Source: Tritrichomonas foetus
Lineage: Eukaryota; Parabasalia; Tritrichomonadida; Tritrichomonadidae
Assembly (NCBI GenBank): GCA_001839685.1
Contig: MLAK01000849.1
Span: forward strand, 76,204-140,203
DNA length: 64,000 nt
Reading direction: 5' to 3'
Position numbers and translations under genes: made by a program. Under the pieces are notes generated by a model, which saw nothing but the letters and a program-made list of their open reading frames with translations, ran no database searches and was not told where the DNA came from. This document shows, in pieces, positions 17,745 through 27,562 of the stretch; position 1 is the first letter of the stretch; every line of letters begins with the position of its first letter.

Positions 17745-18110
17745 AGTCGATTTGTTTTGTTTTTATACCAATACATAAAACGCCCTCTACGATGACTTTT
17801 ATATTTCTTTCTTTTTCATTTTTATTCAATTCATTAATAATATGATCAGTAAAAAGCTCTAGAAATTGATCACAGGATAAGTTTGGAATTGAAGTGTCAT
17901 GATTTCCACAATTTTATGTGTTTCAAATTCATTATATTATGTGATATAAGAATAATTATTACCTATTTGTGTTTTATAGCTAGTTCAAATCATGCTAAAA
18001 TATAAAAATATACTTAAAAAATGATAGCGTGACTGTTAAAATGAAAAATAATAAAACTAAAAATATATCTAGAAAAAGTTCATTTTTCTAGCAATTTTAA
18101 AAAGTATCTA
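17745..18110. other. convergent intergenic spacer
   Basis: AT-rich sequence between convergent 3' ends. Nothing else seen. Confidence 0.4.
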
Positions 18111-19313
18111 CTAGTCAAGCGGCTCAAGTTCTCTACCAAACTCGCCAACAAGTTGTTTGACAATCGCAAAATCTGAATTTAGTGAATCTTGAATTGCGAT
18201 AACCTTATCTTTCCGACGCTGGAAACGAGCAAGGTTTGATTTATATTCAGCGATTAATGCAGTTAATTTACTTGAATCCATTTTCAGTCTAAGTTTTGAA
18301 ACTTCATCATAGTTTCTTGTTTCTTCTTCAATTCGATTTTCCATTGTCCGGATTTTATAATCAAATTGATCACATAGTTCATGAACGAAAACCATGTATT
18401 TCCTTAAAAAGTTTGCATATTCCATACCAATGCTCAGAAGTCTATTTGACGTAGAATCTTGAAGCGAGTTCAAACTAGTATCACCTTTTTCAATGAGTGT
18501 TCTTGTTCTTTGGAGGGATTCTTCATGAACTGCAATATCGGTTTCATTTCTAGATTCTGATCTTTCTTTATCTTTTAATGTTGTTGATTCATCTTCAGTT
18601 CTTTCGATTTCATCTTCTAGCTCAGCCTTTCTCTTTCTAAGTTCAGCTGCTTTTCGTTCAATTTCTTCAAGTTCTGCTGTAACGCTTTCATATTCATTTT
18701 TAAGTGTGTCAACACGTTGATCAAGACTTGAAATTCTTTCGCGTTTTTCAGCATTGGCTGTTCTTTTTGATTGAAGTTTTGTTGTTACTTCTCTTTGTGT
18801 TTCAGCAAGAGTTGTTCCCATATTGCTGACATTGTCTCGATTCATTGCAAGAAGGTTTCTATATTCTTCAACTTGCGTGATAACATCTTTAAACTCATCA
18901 GAAATTCTTTTATGTTCACTCAAAGCACGTTGAATTTCGGAATATTCGTCAGTTTTTGCTTTCTCGACTTTATTTGCTTCATCTGTTGCTTTCTGGCATG
19001 CAAGGATGATGGTTTCCTCAGCAGCAGTAACCGGAACAAGTGTGGATTCAAGTAAATCTTTCGCGGCTGTCAAAACTTGTGCATCACGAGTGATGCTTCT
19101 TGTTTGAGTGGCGGATTTGTCTTCGTTTCCATTTTGGCCAAGGAGTGCCTTCATTGGTGGATCATTTCCACACAAATCAATTGGCCTTTGTCTGGCTTCA
19201 TTGAGAGCATTACGATCGGCCCCGGCTTCAACAAGAAGATGTGCAGAATTTAACTTATGCTTAACAGCGGCTAAATGAAGTGGTGTCATATTAAAAAAAA
19301 TAAAAAGCTCCAT
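18111..19313 (-). CDS. ankyrin/coiled-coil protein (intact 3' portion)
   Basis: 400 codons open with one ankyrin repeat (MTPLHLAAVKHKLNSAHLLVE; from the ATG at 19289) and a partial next repeat (ADRNALNEARQRPIDL). Then comes a long coiled coil (about 115-395 of the frame) rich in E, K, R and D. The upstream ankyrin repeats exist but are separated by AT-rich interruptions with stops (19290-19331 and 19418-19531). The true protein either needs unusual splicing or is a 5'-truncated product. The frame's first ATG (19313) gives a hydrophobic ELFIFFN lead that is unlike ankyrin, so 19289 is the other candidate start. Function unknown; ankyrin/coiled-coil proteins are abundant in trichomonads. Confidence 0.65.
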   Translation of the reverse strand: MELFIFFNMTPLHLAAVKHKLNSAHLLVEAGADRNALNEARQRPIDLCGNDPPMKALLGQNGNEDKSATQTRSITRDAQVLTAAKDLLESTLVPVTAAEETIILACQKATDEANKVEKAKTDEYSEIQRALSEHKRISDEFKDVITQVEEYRNLLAMNRDNVSNMGTTLAETQREVTTKLQSKRTANAEKRERISSLDQRVDTLKNEYESVTAELEEIERKAAELRKRKAELEDEIERTEDESTTLKDKERSESRNETDIAVHEESLQRTRTLIEKGDTSLNSLQDSTSNRLLSIGMEYANFLRKYMVFVHELCDQFDYKIRTMENRIEEETRNYDEVSKLRLKMDSSKLTALIAEYKSNLARFQRRKDKVIAIQDSLNSDFAIVKQLVGEFGRELEPLD

Positions 19314-19324
19314 CGTTATTAATT

Positions 19325-19675
19325 AAAAAACTTTCGCTTTCAAATTAAAATCAGCATTATTAAAAATAAGATAATTTATTACTTCCGGTTGACCTTGTGC
19401 AGATGCCCAATGAAGTGCTGAATATGGTTAAAAATAAATAAACTCCGTAAATAATAAATCAAACACAATGAAAGTACAAAATAACGCTATAAAAAAAAGA
19501 ATAATAACATCAAAAATTAAAAATTGAAAACTGTCGTATCTACTGGAACTCCATCATCAACATATTTCTTGAGAGTATCGAGTTGTCCTTCTTTTGCGGC
19601 TTGAATAAATCTGATTCGAAGAGATGGGGAGGCAATATCTGCGGGAGACGCCATTTTAATAACGGACATTTTCAT
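19325..19675 (-). pseudogene. interrupted 5' ankyrin repeats of the same gene
   Basis: Piece A (19675 down to 19532) starts at ATG and reads an N-terminal helix pair, IRFIQAAKEGQLDTLKKYV, ending VDTT. Piece B (19417 down to 19332) reads ALHWASAQGQPEV to NADFNLKAK, and piece C is the MTPLHL repeat of the downstream frame. Before piece B there is a good trichomonad-like acceptor (TTTTTAACCATATTCAG). However, all GT donors in piece A are phase 0 while piece B needs phase 1, so simple splicing does not restore the frame. Either introns with odd borders, a sequencing indel or decay could explain it. The coordinates cover the broken part only. Confidence 0.6.
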
Positions 19676-19980
19676 TTTTTCCGATTTTTCTCATGATAGA
19701 ATCACTTTTTATACTTCTAAATGTTATGGTATATTTGAAAGGTATACTAAAAGAGAAAAAGCCAGAAAGTTTTTAATTTTATTAAGCACAAATTAGTAAA
19801 CAAAACATTGTTCTATTTCACTGAAAAGCTCGAAAACATTGTCACTTTTTGAATTTAAGAATCATAGAAAAAGTTGAGACTCTCAAGAATTAATTGGTGA
19901 AGCAATGATAAAAAACATTTGATGCAAAATTTTCAAAGAATGAAAGAAGAAGAAAAATTATTCTATTAATTACAATTTAA
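19676..19980. other. intergenic spacer
   Basis: About 300 bases between two minus-strand genes, AT-rich. No feature seen. Confidence 0.35.
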
Positions 19981-21231
19981 CTAGAAAGAGGTGATAATCA
20001 CTTTCTTTGGTTTCTTCTTTGGTCCCTGCTGTTGAGGTTTTGGCTTTGGGATCGACTTTTGCTCCGGCTGAGCGGGAGGCGGTGGTGGCGGCCGTTGTTG
20101 GGCTTCATTTTCGATTGAAGGGAAGTCATTCTTGTGTTCCATCATTGGCAGTGAATAAGAGTTTGGCAGTCTGCAGGGCCTGATTCCTGTTCGAGCTTTC
20201 ACTAATTCGGAACGAATTGGCGCGCTTCCTATTGCAGCGACAACATCACAAAAGAGGATGTCTGCGCTTTCTCCGCAAATAGCGTGAAATTGTTTTAAGA
20301 AGTTGTGAACGGAAATTTTCTTAGTTTGTAATTTATCAAGCAAATTAAATACTTTTTGACATTTATCATTATCATTTTGTAAGTGATTTCTAAGTGAATT
20401 TCCTAACTTCTTTTTGGCAGCTTGAATTCGCTTTTTGTGTTCAGCACGATAGTCTGGTTCACGCTTTGGCTTTTCTTCTTTAAAATCAAGATGAATTGGT
20501 GTTTTATCGTCATGAACATTCATTCGATGCATTTGAAGTTCAACTTCTGTTGCAAAAACTATGAATCCCTGTTGGACACACATTGGATCAGTACAGGCAA
20601 AGTGCTCAGTGTGGAAATGAACTTGAATTAAATCAAGATTTTCAAACCACAGAATTTTTCCTTGTTCAGCACAAATGTCACATCTAAAATGATTTTCACG
20701 CATATGCTCAGAAAGACCAGATTGATCAAATGCAATGAAGGGGCAAACTGGACATTTTGGATGCTGCTTCAAATGCTTCTTAAATTCCGGCTGTGTATAC
20801 GTTGGGGTCTGTGATGGCAGAAATCGGTTTGCGGTGTGGCAAATTTTGCACGTATTTAATTTATGCGCTTTTAAATGGTTTGACAAAGTATTGAAATTTC
20901 TGGCATTGAAACCACACGTCTGGCATTTGAATTTCGAGTATTGCTTTAGTTCGTCGATAACCGCTGGATTTTTGTAAAATACGTGAAATTCGTGATCGTG
21001 CTTGTAGTCGAGGAAAAGTTCTGTTGTGTATGACATATTGACTGGAGAATCGGTTACTATCGGATCGTCGGAGATTTCGCGTTGACAAAATGGACACATT
21101 CGTTTTCCATAACATTGATTAAAGGTAATGAAGCAGCGGAGACAGGCTGGTGAGTGGCCGCATGGAAGAAGGACCCGCCTGGTCATTGGCTCAAGACAGA
21201 TTAAGCAGTCTTCAATCACTTCTTCAGTCAT
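19981..21231 (-). CDS. ZNF598/Hel2-type RING E3 ubiquitin ligase
   Basis: 416 residues from the ATG at 21231 (the frame opens upstream at TTG). An N-terminal C3HC4 RING (about 9-52; CLICLEP, LPCGHSPACLRC, MCPFCQ) is followed by a row of C2H2 zinc fingers (about 100-265), among them FKCQTCGFNARNFNTLSNHLKAH. A charged linker, a helical region, a Pro-rich stretch and a basic C-terminal tail follow. This is the architecture of Hel2/ZNF598, which senses collided ribosomes, ubiquitylates 40S proteins and starts ribosome-associated quality control. The protein is shorter than yeast Hel2 (about 640). All RING metal ligands are visible. Confidence 0.88.
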   Translation of the reverse strand: MTEEVIEDCLICLEPMTRRVLLPCGHSPACLRCFITFNQCYGKRMCPFCQREISDDPIVTDSPVNMSYTTELFLDYKHDHEFHVFYKNPAVIDELKQYSKFKCQTCGFNARNFNTLSNHLKAHKLNTCKICHTANRFLPSQTPTYTQPEFKKHLKQHPKCPVCPFIAFDQSGLSEHMRENHFRCDICAEQGKILWFENLDLIQVHFHTEHFACTDPMCVQQGFIVFATEVELQMHRMNVHDDKTPIHLDFKEEKPKREPDYRAEHKKRIQAAKKKLGNSLRNHLQNDNDKCQKVFNLLDKLQTKKISVHNFLKQFHAICGESADILFCDVVAAIGSAPIRSELVKARTGIRPCRLPNSYSLPMMEHKNDFPSIENEAQQRPPPPPPAQPEQKSIPKPKPQQQGPKKKPKKVIITSF

Positions 21232-21440
21232 CGAAATAATAAAATAGTCCAACCGCAAAATGTATTAGAAAAAGTTCTGGTCGATAAATTCGAATTTACA
21301 TTGAAAATTAAAGTAGTCTTCTGAAAATATCATCAACTTCTGTGAATTTTTGAAAGATTGTTCAACAAATATGTGTCAAGAACTTTTTGACTGATTTTAA
21401 AAACAGGAAATCGACCATTTAAGTACTCAAAAAATATGAA

Positions 21441-23093
21441 TCATCGACGATGAATTGGTGTAACACATATTGCTGATGCTAATGGTCTGGTTGGCTTTGT
21501 ACCTGCGGATTTTTTAATAAGTGGTTCTGGTCTCTTTTTTTGTGTTCCTGTTTTCAATACTCTTCCATCTGGTCTTCCACTTAATACTCTATCATTTCTA
21601 GAATTTGCACGACATCCTTGTGAGCGTTGGCTAGCAGGTAAGTGCTGATTATGTATATCAACAAGTGGTGGTAAAACAAGTGTTCCCTTATTCTCATCAA
21701 AAGGAAAGATCTTCAAGTTTAATTCAATTGTTGAAAATGATTCATATTCATGCACAACAACATCGTCAACAGGAGCAGAAATTGGAAAAAAGTTTTTAAA
21801 GTAAGGTGGAACATTTTTTGTTGAAAACATTGAAGCTGCATTTATCAATATGCATTGTTGAAGCCAGAGCAGACGAATTGTCATAATTGATGCAAGCGAT
21901 TCAACTAATAAAAGAGTTTTTGTTCTATATCTCATTTTAGATGATGCTATTGCTATATAAATAAATAATCTACGAATAAATAATTGAAACCAATCACGTA
22001 CATCATTTCTACTTGAATGCTTTTGTAATAATGTCGTGATTTCACTAAAACATGCCCTATGCCATAATTTTGATGATAAAGCAGATTTACATAAAAAAAT
22101 TATTACTGGTAAAATACAATTTCCTTCACAAAAAGAAGAAACTATTTCAATATCTGATAATGATCTTATTCCTCGATTTGAAATCATCTTTAATACTCTA
22201 GAATATGGCACAACAAGTGGTTTTAATTGAAACACAAATTTAAAAGCAAGATGAATTAAAGGTGAATTAGCCTTATCAAGTGTTTTTAAAAGCTGAACTG
22301 ATAAAGATTTAAATTGATCATGTGGAATTTTGTTGTGTGAAACTTTGAGGATACGAATTGCATAACGGAAAAAAATTGCTGATAGTGATAAAGATGCATT
22401 TCCTGCTAATTTTATACAACATTCAATAAATTTTGATGCAAATTGAAAGCATTTTGGGTGATTTTTCATAATTGTAGCAGTATTATTTCCAGATATGATT
22501 GAATCAATCAGTAAAAATAATATTTCTGTTAAACAAAGTCTTTGAAACCAAAATTCATCAGAAGAGCCTTTTGGTAGAGGTGCTATGAAGTTTGAGTGCA
22601 TTTCAAAAAAAGCATCGACAATTTTTGCATTACTAATTACATTTTTCCAGAGTATGTGATTAGAATAACGAAGTGATATCAATGTTTTGAAATATAAAAT
22701 TGGATCCAAAAAATAAACCGGCATGTCATATAAGCAAAATGTGCCAACACAATTTGGTTTATAAATATTAACAAGATTCACACATTGTTGAACATTTTTG
22801 GGCTGAAGAAGATCACGCAATTGATATAATTTGAGCACAAACTGTGGAAAATTCGTAACTGGATTTGGCACCTGTTCGTTTGGACAATACGTAGCAACTG
22901 TTTTTTGAATGAATTCCCAATATTTTTCGGCGTCGTTCGTATCGATATGGAATTTCTGAAAATATGGGCAGATGTGGGACCAGGCGAGAAAGGCTTTTCG
23001 AGGAACTAAGCTATTCGGAGGAGAACTATCGTTTGGTTTTTCTTCTATTCTCAGATTCCACCAGAGATAAGCTTCCTCTTCTTCATTCGTCAT
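21441..23093 (-). CDS. helical protein of unknown function
   Basis: 550 residues, not recognised. The N-terminus is acidic with tryptophans (EEEEAYLWWNLRIEEKP). Most of the protein (about 60-440) is hydrophobic helices rich in Phe, Leu, Ile and Cys, without a clear signal peptide or evenly spaced membrane segments. This resembles a HEAT-like or Mediator/Integrator-like helical scaffold more than a transporter, but I cannot assign it. The last 75 residues are basic and disordered (SQRSQGCRANSRNDR, KKRPEPLIKK). The ATG at 23093 is the only good start. TIR element copy 2 begins 60 bases upstream of it. Confidence 0.7.
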   Translation of the reverse strand: MTNEEEEAYLWWNLRIEEKPNDSSPPNSLVPRKAFLAWSHICPYFQKFHIDTNDAEKYWEFIQKTVATYCPNEQVPNPVTNFPQFVLKLYQLRDLLQPKNVQQCVNLVNIYKPNCVGTFCLYDMPVYFLDPILYFKTLISLRYSNHILWKNVISNAKIVDAFFEMHSNFIAPLPKGSSDEFWFQRLCLTEILFLLIDSIISGNNTATIMKNHPKCFQFASKFIECCIKLAGNASLSLSAIFFRYAIRILKVSHNKIPHDQFKSLSVQLLKTLDKANSPLIHLAFKFVFQLKPLVVPYSRVLKMISNRGIRSLSDIEIVSSFCEGNCILPVIIFLCKSALSSKLWHRACFSEITTLLQKHSSRNDVRDWFQLFIRRLFIYIAIASSKMRYRTKTLLLVESLASIMTIRLLWLQQCILINAASMFSTKNVPPYFKNFFPISAPVDDVVVHEYESFSTIELNLKIFPFDENKGTLVLPPLVDIHNQHLPASQRSQGCRANSRNDRVLSGRPDGRVLKTGTQKKRPEPLIKKSAGTKPTRPLASAICVTPIHRR

Positions 23094-23143
23094 TCAAAAT
23101 TGAAAAAAAAAATTCCAAATTCAAACCCCTCAGAAAATAGAAT

Positions 23144-23151
23144 ATCTGATA
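23144..23151 (+). repeat. left target-site duplication of TIR element copy 2
   Basis: ATCTGATA, repeated exactly at 24249-24256. Confidence 0.85.
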
Positions 23152-24248
23152 AGATGTATACAAACCAAATAGTCTTAACGTACGAAATCACTAAAATGAT
23201 CCTTATCATCAGTATTACTTAATACCATCAGTCAAAAATCAAAACCCAAATAGCTAAAAGAATGACGAAAATTTCCCTTATCGCAAACTTCGCAAATGGC
23301 CGAATTCAAAAATATTTCGAAAATGATTCTGAAGAAGCTATTGTTTCAGTTTTCGGGTGATAAGTCTTTCAGTCAATTGTTAAATCTATTTTTTATAGTT
23401 ATGAGCCATATTTATTCATAGTTTTGAAATTTTGCAACAATTAAACCGAAAAAAGAGCGATTTTGGAGAAAGCATAAAAAAAAATTGTGAGAAGCTTTTT
23501 TTCCAAGAATCACAAAGATTATAATACTGCTTCCCATAATTCTATTTACACTTCTTCTATCGATTTTTAATTAAAAATCGCGAAAATTTTGATAGTTTTA
23601 ACTCAGTGATGGTGAATTAATTCAATTTCCATTTGACAAATATGAATGTATTGAAATCTTTTCTGTCATAAAATTTTAGTATATGAAGAAAATAGACTGG
23701 CAGTCCTCAACAGCACATTCTCAAGCAGGTATACAGATACAACGATTGAAAGACCAAATCAAGAAAAATGGAATCCAATATGTTTTTTTCCAGACTCGAT
23801 GCCAAGTGAATTTTCTGATGACTCGCCATTTAGATGGCAAAACATTCGTAATCTTCTCATTGATGCCTAAATTTTTTTTATTTATATCAAAATTATTAAT
23901 ATTTTTTTTATACTTCATTTTTGTATTTTGGAAAACATTATAATTTTCGATGGAGGGCCATATGATAATAAAAAGCACGATTTATGATAAGAAATAATCA
24001 AGATATTAATGCTATAAAATCACTTTTTATCTCTATAATTCTCAGAAATTTCTGTGGGGTTTATTTTTTTCTCACAATTTTTTTTTGGATTTGGTTTTCT
24101 CTGTATCTTGATTTTTAAATTATAATATTTATATATTATTAATAGGATTACAATTAAATATTTTTTAGATGACAATAATATCAACAATTATTCATTTAGA
24201 TCTCTCAATAGTCTTCTACATCTAGAGCTAGTTAGTTTGTATACATCT
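23152..24248 (+). mobile_element. 1.1-kb TIR DNA element, copy 2 (non-autonomous)
   Basis: Nearly identical to 1330-2425 and in the same orientation, with about ten differences including one or two A/T-run indels. It has the same 21-bp imperfect terminal repeats. The target duplication differs (ATCTGATA), which shows independent insertion rather than segmental duplication. It lies between divergent genes at 23093 (minus) and 24563 (plus). Contains the same 86-codon ATG frame (23683-23943) and the alternative coding-like frame (23655-23870). Confidence 0.88.
23655..23870 (+). pseudogene. coding-like fragment inside TIR element copy 2
   Basis: Same 71-codon frame as at 1832-2047. Only a few codons differ (for example two Asp codons become Tyr and Glu) and no stop is introduced. 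No Met start; see copy 1. Confidence 0.35.
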
Positions 24249-24256
24249 ATCTGATA
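24249..24256 (+). repeat. right target-site duplication of TIR element copy 2
   Basis: ATCTGATA, an exact copy of the left flank. The remaining sequence to 24562 is AT-rich and holds only the candidate initiator near the next gene. Confidence 0.85.
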
Positions 24257-24551
24257 TTATCCTCAATCTTAACAGAAAATATGATAAAATATCTCGATGT
24301 CAAAAATCGTTATCTGACTATATTCCAGAAAATTATGATATTATCAAACTAATGCGTATATTGAAATAATAGAAATAATTGGAATTTGTGCATCAAATTT
24401 TTTGATTAATCATCTTTTTTTCGTCTTGCAATTAGTGTTATATAAAGCATCTGTATAAATTAACTCAGGGTGAGTCAAAAAAGAATAAATACAAATTCTC
24501 ACTCACTCCAAACTGTTGTAGAAATCATATTTATAAACGTATCGTATTACA

Positions 24552-24556
24552 TCACA
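24552..24556 (+). promoter_or_regulatory. candidate initiator of the PDI-like gene
   Basis: TCACA, its A nine bases before the ATG at 24563. A second match, TCATA, overlaps the ATG. It favours 24563 over the upstream GTG frame start at 24470. Confidence 0.4.
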
Positions 24557-24562
24557 TGTCAT

Positions 24563-25702
24563 ATGTACTTTTTACTTTGTGTTCTTATATCTTCAACATT
24601 CTTCCATCCAAATGACAAAACTATACAAAATGTGTTACAAATTTCAAACAAAAGGCCTGTTTTTGTTTTATACAAACCTAAAAATTATGCAAATTCAAAG
24701 ATTCATAAAATCTGGGAAAAACTAATTAGTAAGTATGAAAATGATAAAAAAGTTGTACTGGCAGATTTTTTATGTTCAAAATATTCTGATTTTTGTAAAT
24801 CACAAAATGCCTTAGTGTTACCAATTGTTTTTGCATATTTTGGCCCAAATAAGTTAATAATATATCAAGGAAACATTACATTCTCATCATTAGATCGATG
24901 GATTAAGGATATGATTTCACCACCTGTTATTAACATCACAAATGAAGAAAAAATCAAAAATTATATTTCCAATTCGAAAGTGACTTTTGTGTCTTCTCAT
25001 GAATCAGATTATAAAGAATATTGTAACATAGCTTATTTTCGTAATAATTCCAATACCTTCTTATTTATTAATAATAATACATATCCATACAGACTTTCTG
25101 CCTATGTAAATGAAAATTTAGCCTTACATCAAAATGATTCTATAGAAAGTGATTGGACTACATTTATATGGAAGAATCAATTTCCTTTACCTTTTCAATT
25201 AACATATTCCAATTATATTCCTGCGTTAAAATCTCGAAAATATTTGGTCATTTTTGCTTATGATAAAAAATACAAAATCAGCGAAAAATTTATCCAAAGC
25301 TATTCCTTATTTGGTGAACAATTTTATACAGAAATGTTATTTAGTTATACGAAAATTAATAAAATGCCACTTTTATTTTCAAAGTATGGAGTTAAAGAAA
25401 CATCATTTCTAGTTTTACAAAATCAATCATACTGGATCACATCAAATTCCCCTTTTGAAAACATGAAAATTTTTGTGAAACAAATAACAAATGAAGAATT
25501 AGAACCAAATACTCTAACCGTGGCAATATCTTTGAAGCATAGCTTATTTACTGTATTGCGTCAATATCCAGCACTAATCTTGATAATTTTAATGCTTTTA
25601 TTAGCAATTGGTTATACAATTTACCTGATTAAAGTCCACATGAAGAATTATAGCAGGTATTTTGGTTATAAGACAAAAACGAGACATCAAAAATTTCATT
25701 AA
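24563..25702 (+). CDS. PDI/TMX-like membrane protein lacking the CxxC site
   Basis: 379 residues from the ATG that begins a signal peptide (MYFLLCVLISSTFF). A thioredoxin-like domain follows (about 20-135): RPVFVLYKPK takes the place of the strand before the active site, then VVLADFLCSKYSDFC, LPIVFAYFGP and IIYQGN match the later thioredoxin/PDI landmarks. The CxxC redox motif is absent at its expected position. A C-terminal membrane helix (about 332-355, PALILIILMLLLAIGYTIYLI) and basic tail give a type I topology like TMX proteins. It is probably a redox-inactive ER chaperone or adaptor. The gene is strikingly AT-rich with many Asn, Lys, Ile and Tyr. Confidence 0.65.
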   Translation: MYFLLCVLISSTFFHPNDKTIQNVLQISNKRPVFVLYKPKNYANSKIHKIWEKLISKYENDKKVVLADFLCSKYSDFCKSQNALVLPIVFAYFGPNKLIIYQGNITFSSLDRWIKDMISPPVINITNEEKIKNYISNSKVTFVSSHESDYKEYCNIAYFRNNSNTFLFINNNTYPYRLSAYVNENLALHQNDSIESDWTTFIWKNQFPLPFQLTYSNYIPALKSRKYLVIFAYDKKYKISEKFIQSYSLFGEQFYTEMLFSYTKINKMPLLFSKYGVKETSFLVLQNQSYWITSNSPFENMKIFVKQITNEELEPNTLTVAISLKHSLFTVLRQYPALILIILMLLLAIGYTIYLIKVHMKNYSRYFGYKTKTRHQKFH

Positions 25703-25890
25703 TAACGAAACAAAAATTTTCCCAAAATGGAAATCAACAATATCGATTTCTCATTTTCATGATTGTTTGAAGTGATGACCAATTTTCGATTGAAAAAGTC
25801 ATATAATGAATGAATTATTATTTCAATGATTTTTTGTATGGTATATAAACTTTTTAAAATAAAATATGAAATATCGAAAAATACAAGTAA

Positions 25891-27126
25891 ATGTTTTTTA
25901 CTTTTTTATGTTATTTTACGACTTTACACATATTCCCGTATGATAAAATAGTCAAAATAACCGATTTTGGATTCGAATACAATGGAAGCTACACTTTTCG
26001 ATATATATCGCAAAATTATTCAGGATTCATTATTTTCATGCTCAGCAGAGAATATTCAAGTTTCGCCAAAAGCTCTTATCTCAGTTTCCTACGGATTTGC
26101 AACAGGTCGTTTCCGGAAGAACCTTACATGGCTTATTACCTTGAAGGTCGAGATCTCGAAATAATTGAAGGAAGGGTTAACAAAACTACAGTCTTAGTTC
26201 CTTTTGTTGCCAACTGTCATTCGCATCAGCTCAATCTCAACATTCAAATGAAAAATATGCACAGTTATTTAGATTATCGTGATTATCACATTCCATCAAT
26301 ATATTTAATGATGTCGTTTATTTATCCATTTATTTCTGTTTTTTGGGTAATTAATGGACTTTTCTATCCCCAATTTCATGTCACACTTCATACCATGCTT
26401 TCTTTTTCTGGCGTTTTTAAAGCTTTATCGCTTTATTATTCGGCAAAAGTATGGAATACAAAAGCACTTTTTGATAAATGCCCGCTCACCCTCCAACTTG
26501 TCAGTGAACTTACTTTTGTATTTTCACATTCTTTTTTATTTATAATAAATGCTCTTGCGATAAGTGGGTGGGGTACCTATCGTGAGAAAATTCCGTTTGA
26601 TCAAATAATTAATACTAGTTTAATTACAATGTGGTTTTTCATCGTTATTTCTATATGTCACTGTGCTACATATGCATTCTTTTTCGTCCCATTGTATGCA
26701 ATGGCTGTCTTTGTATGCTGCATTTATGGGCAAATGATTTATTCTGACATAATAAGTGCTATTCATCTCATTCCACTTGTTCGACGAACAAATTATAATG
26801 AAATGATGTATAAGAAAATTGAATTAATTGTTAGGTTTGGCGGAATTGTAACTGTTTGGATGACTATTTTGACTTTCTTTTTGATTTACTTTTTGGTTGG
26901 CGATGTACCACATTACGTCCAAAATACAATTTATGAATTATTTATCTTAGCTATTTATATAATTGATATTTATGTTTTCTTCTTCAGGAAAAGTTATGAG
27001 CCAGTTTGTGAAAATGTTGAAGAAGTTGAAGAACCTGAGCCTGAAAAACAAGAACTTGTGCTTTTGAAGGAACCAAATGATGAATGGTTTTCCATGTTTA
27101 ATACTCACAAATTTTTAAGCGTGTGA
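25891..27126 (+). CDS. GOST-type (lung 7TM / GPR107-like) membrane protein
   Basis: 411 residues: N-terminal hydrophobic signal, a lumenal beta-rich domain (about 20-130), then seven predicted membrane helices from about 138 to 370, and an acidic Glu-rich cytosolic tail with NVEEVEEPEPEKQE. Layout and the helix-1/2 region (SIYLMMSFIYPFISVFWVINGLFYP) fit the GOST family (GPR107, GPR108, TMEM87), which acts in Golgi and endosomal trafficking. Assignment rests on topology and overall pattern, so other 7TM families remain possible. It follows the PDI-like gene on the same strand by 188 bases. Confidence 0.55.
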   Translation: MFFTFLCYFTTLHIFPYDKIVKITDFGFEYNGSYTFRYISQNYSGFIIFMLSREYSSFAKSSYLSFLRICNRSFPEEPYMAYYLEGRDLEIIEGRVNKTTVLVPFVANCHSHQLNLNIQMKNMHSYLDYRDYHIPSIYLMMSFIYPFISVFWVINGLFYPQFHVTLHTMLSFSGVFKALSLYYSAKVWNTKALFDKCPLTLQLVSELTFVFSHSFLFIINALAISGWGTYREKIPFDQIINTSLITMWFFIVISICHCATYAFFFVPLYAMAVFVCCIYGQMIYSDIISAIHLIPLVRRTNYNEMMYKKIELIVRFGGIVTVWMTILTFFLIYFLVGDVPHYVQNTIYELFILAIYIIDIYVFFFRKSYEPVCENVEEVEEPEPEKQELVLLKEPNDEWFSMFNTHKFLSV

Positions 27127-27562
27127 AGAAAAACACAAAACGAAATATTTATTTGTTAGTAAAAATAATAGAATTCTATCATATATCTAATATCTATCAT
27201 TATATGAGAAATCATGAAGTCATGTCTAGATGAAGAGTTATTTTAATTTTCAAATCACTGTTCCACAGGGCAAATTTTGCATGTCAAGTTGACATTATAT
27301 TGAGATTTTATATCAATGATCAATTTGCAATTCGTGATGGAATAGTGAAACTCGTTTTCTCGTGAACATTTCAGGTCAAATGAAAAGTCAAATTACTTAA
27401 AGTGTTCACGGTAAAACTGGTTGCACTTTACTCTTTTTATACTTTGGAATTATGAATAAATGTAAGTTGAATCAAACAAATTGATTAATAATATATAATA
27501 TTTGATATTTTCTGCTTTTTATTACATAGTTTATTTCGAGCATGCTACTCAATCTACATCAA
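27127..27562. other. convergent intergenic spacer
   Basis: AT-rich, between convergent genes. No gene or repeat recognised. Confidence 0.35.
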
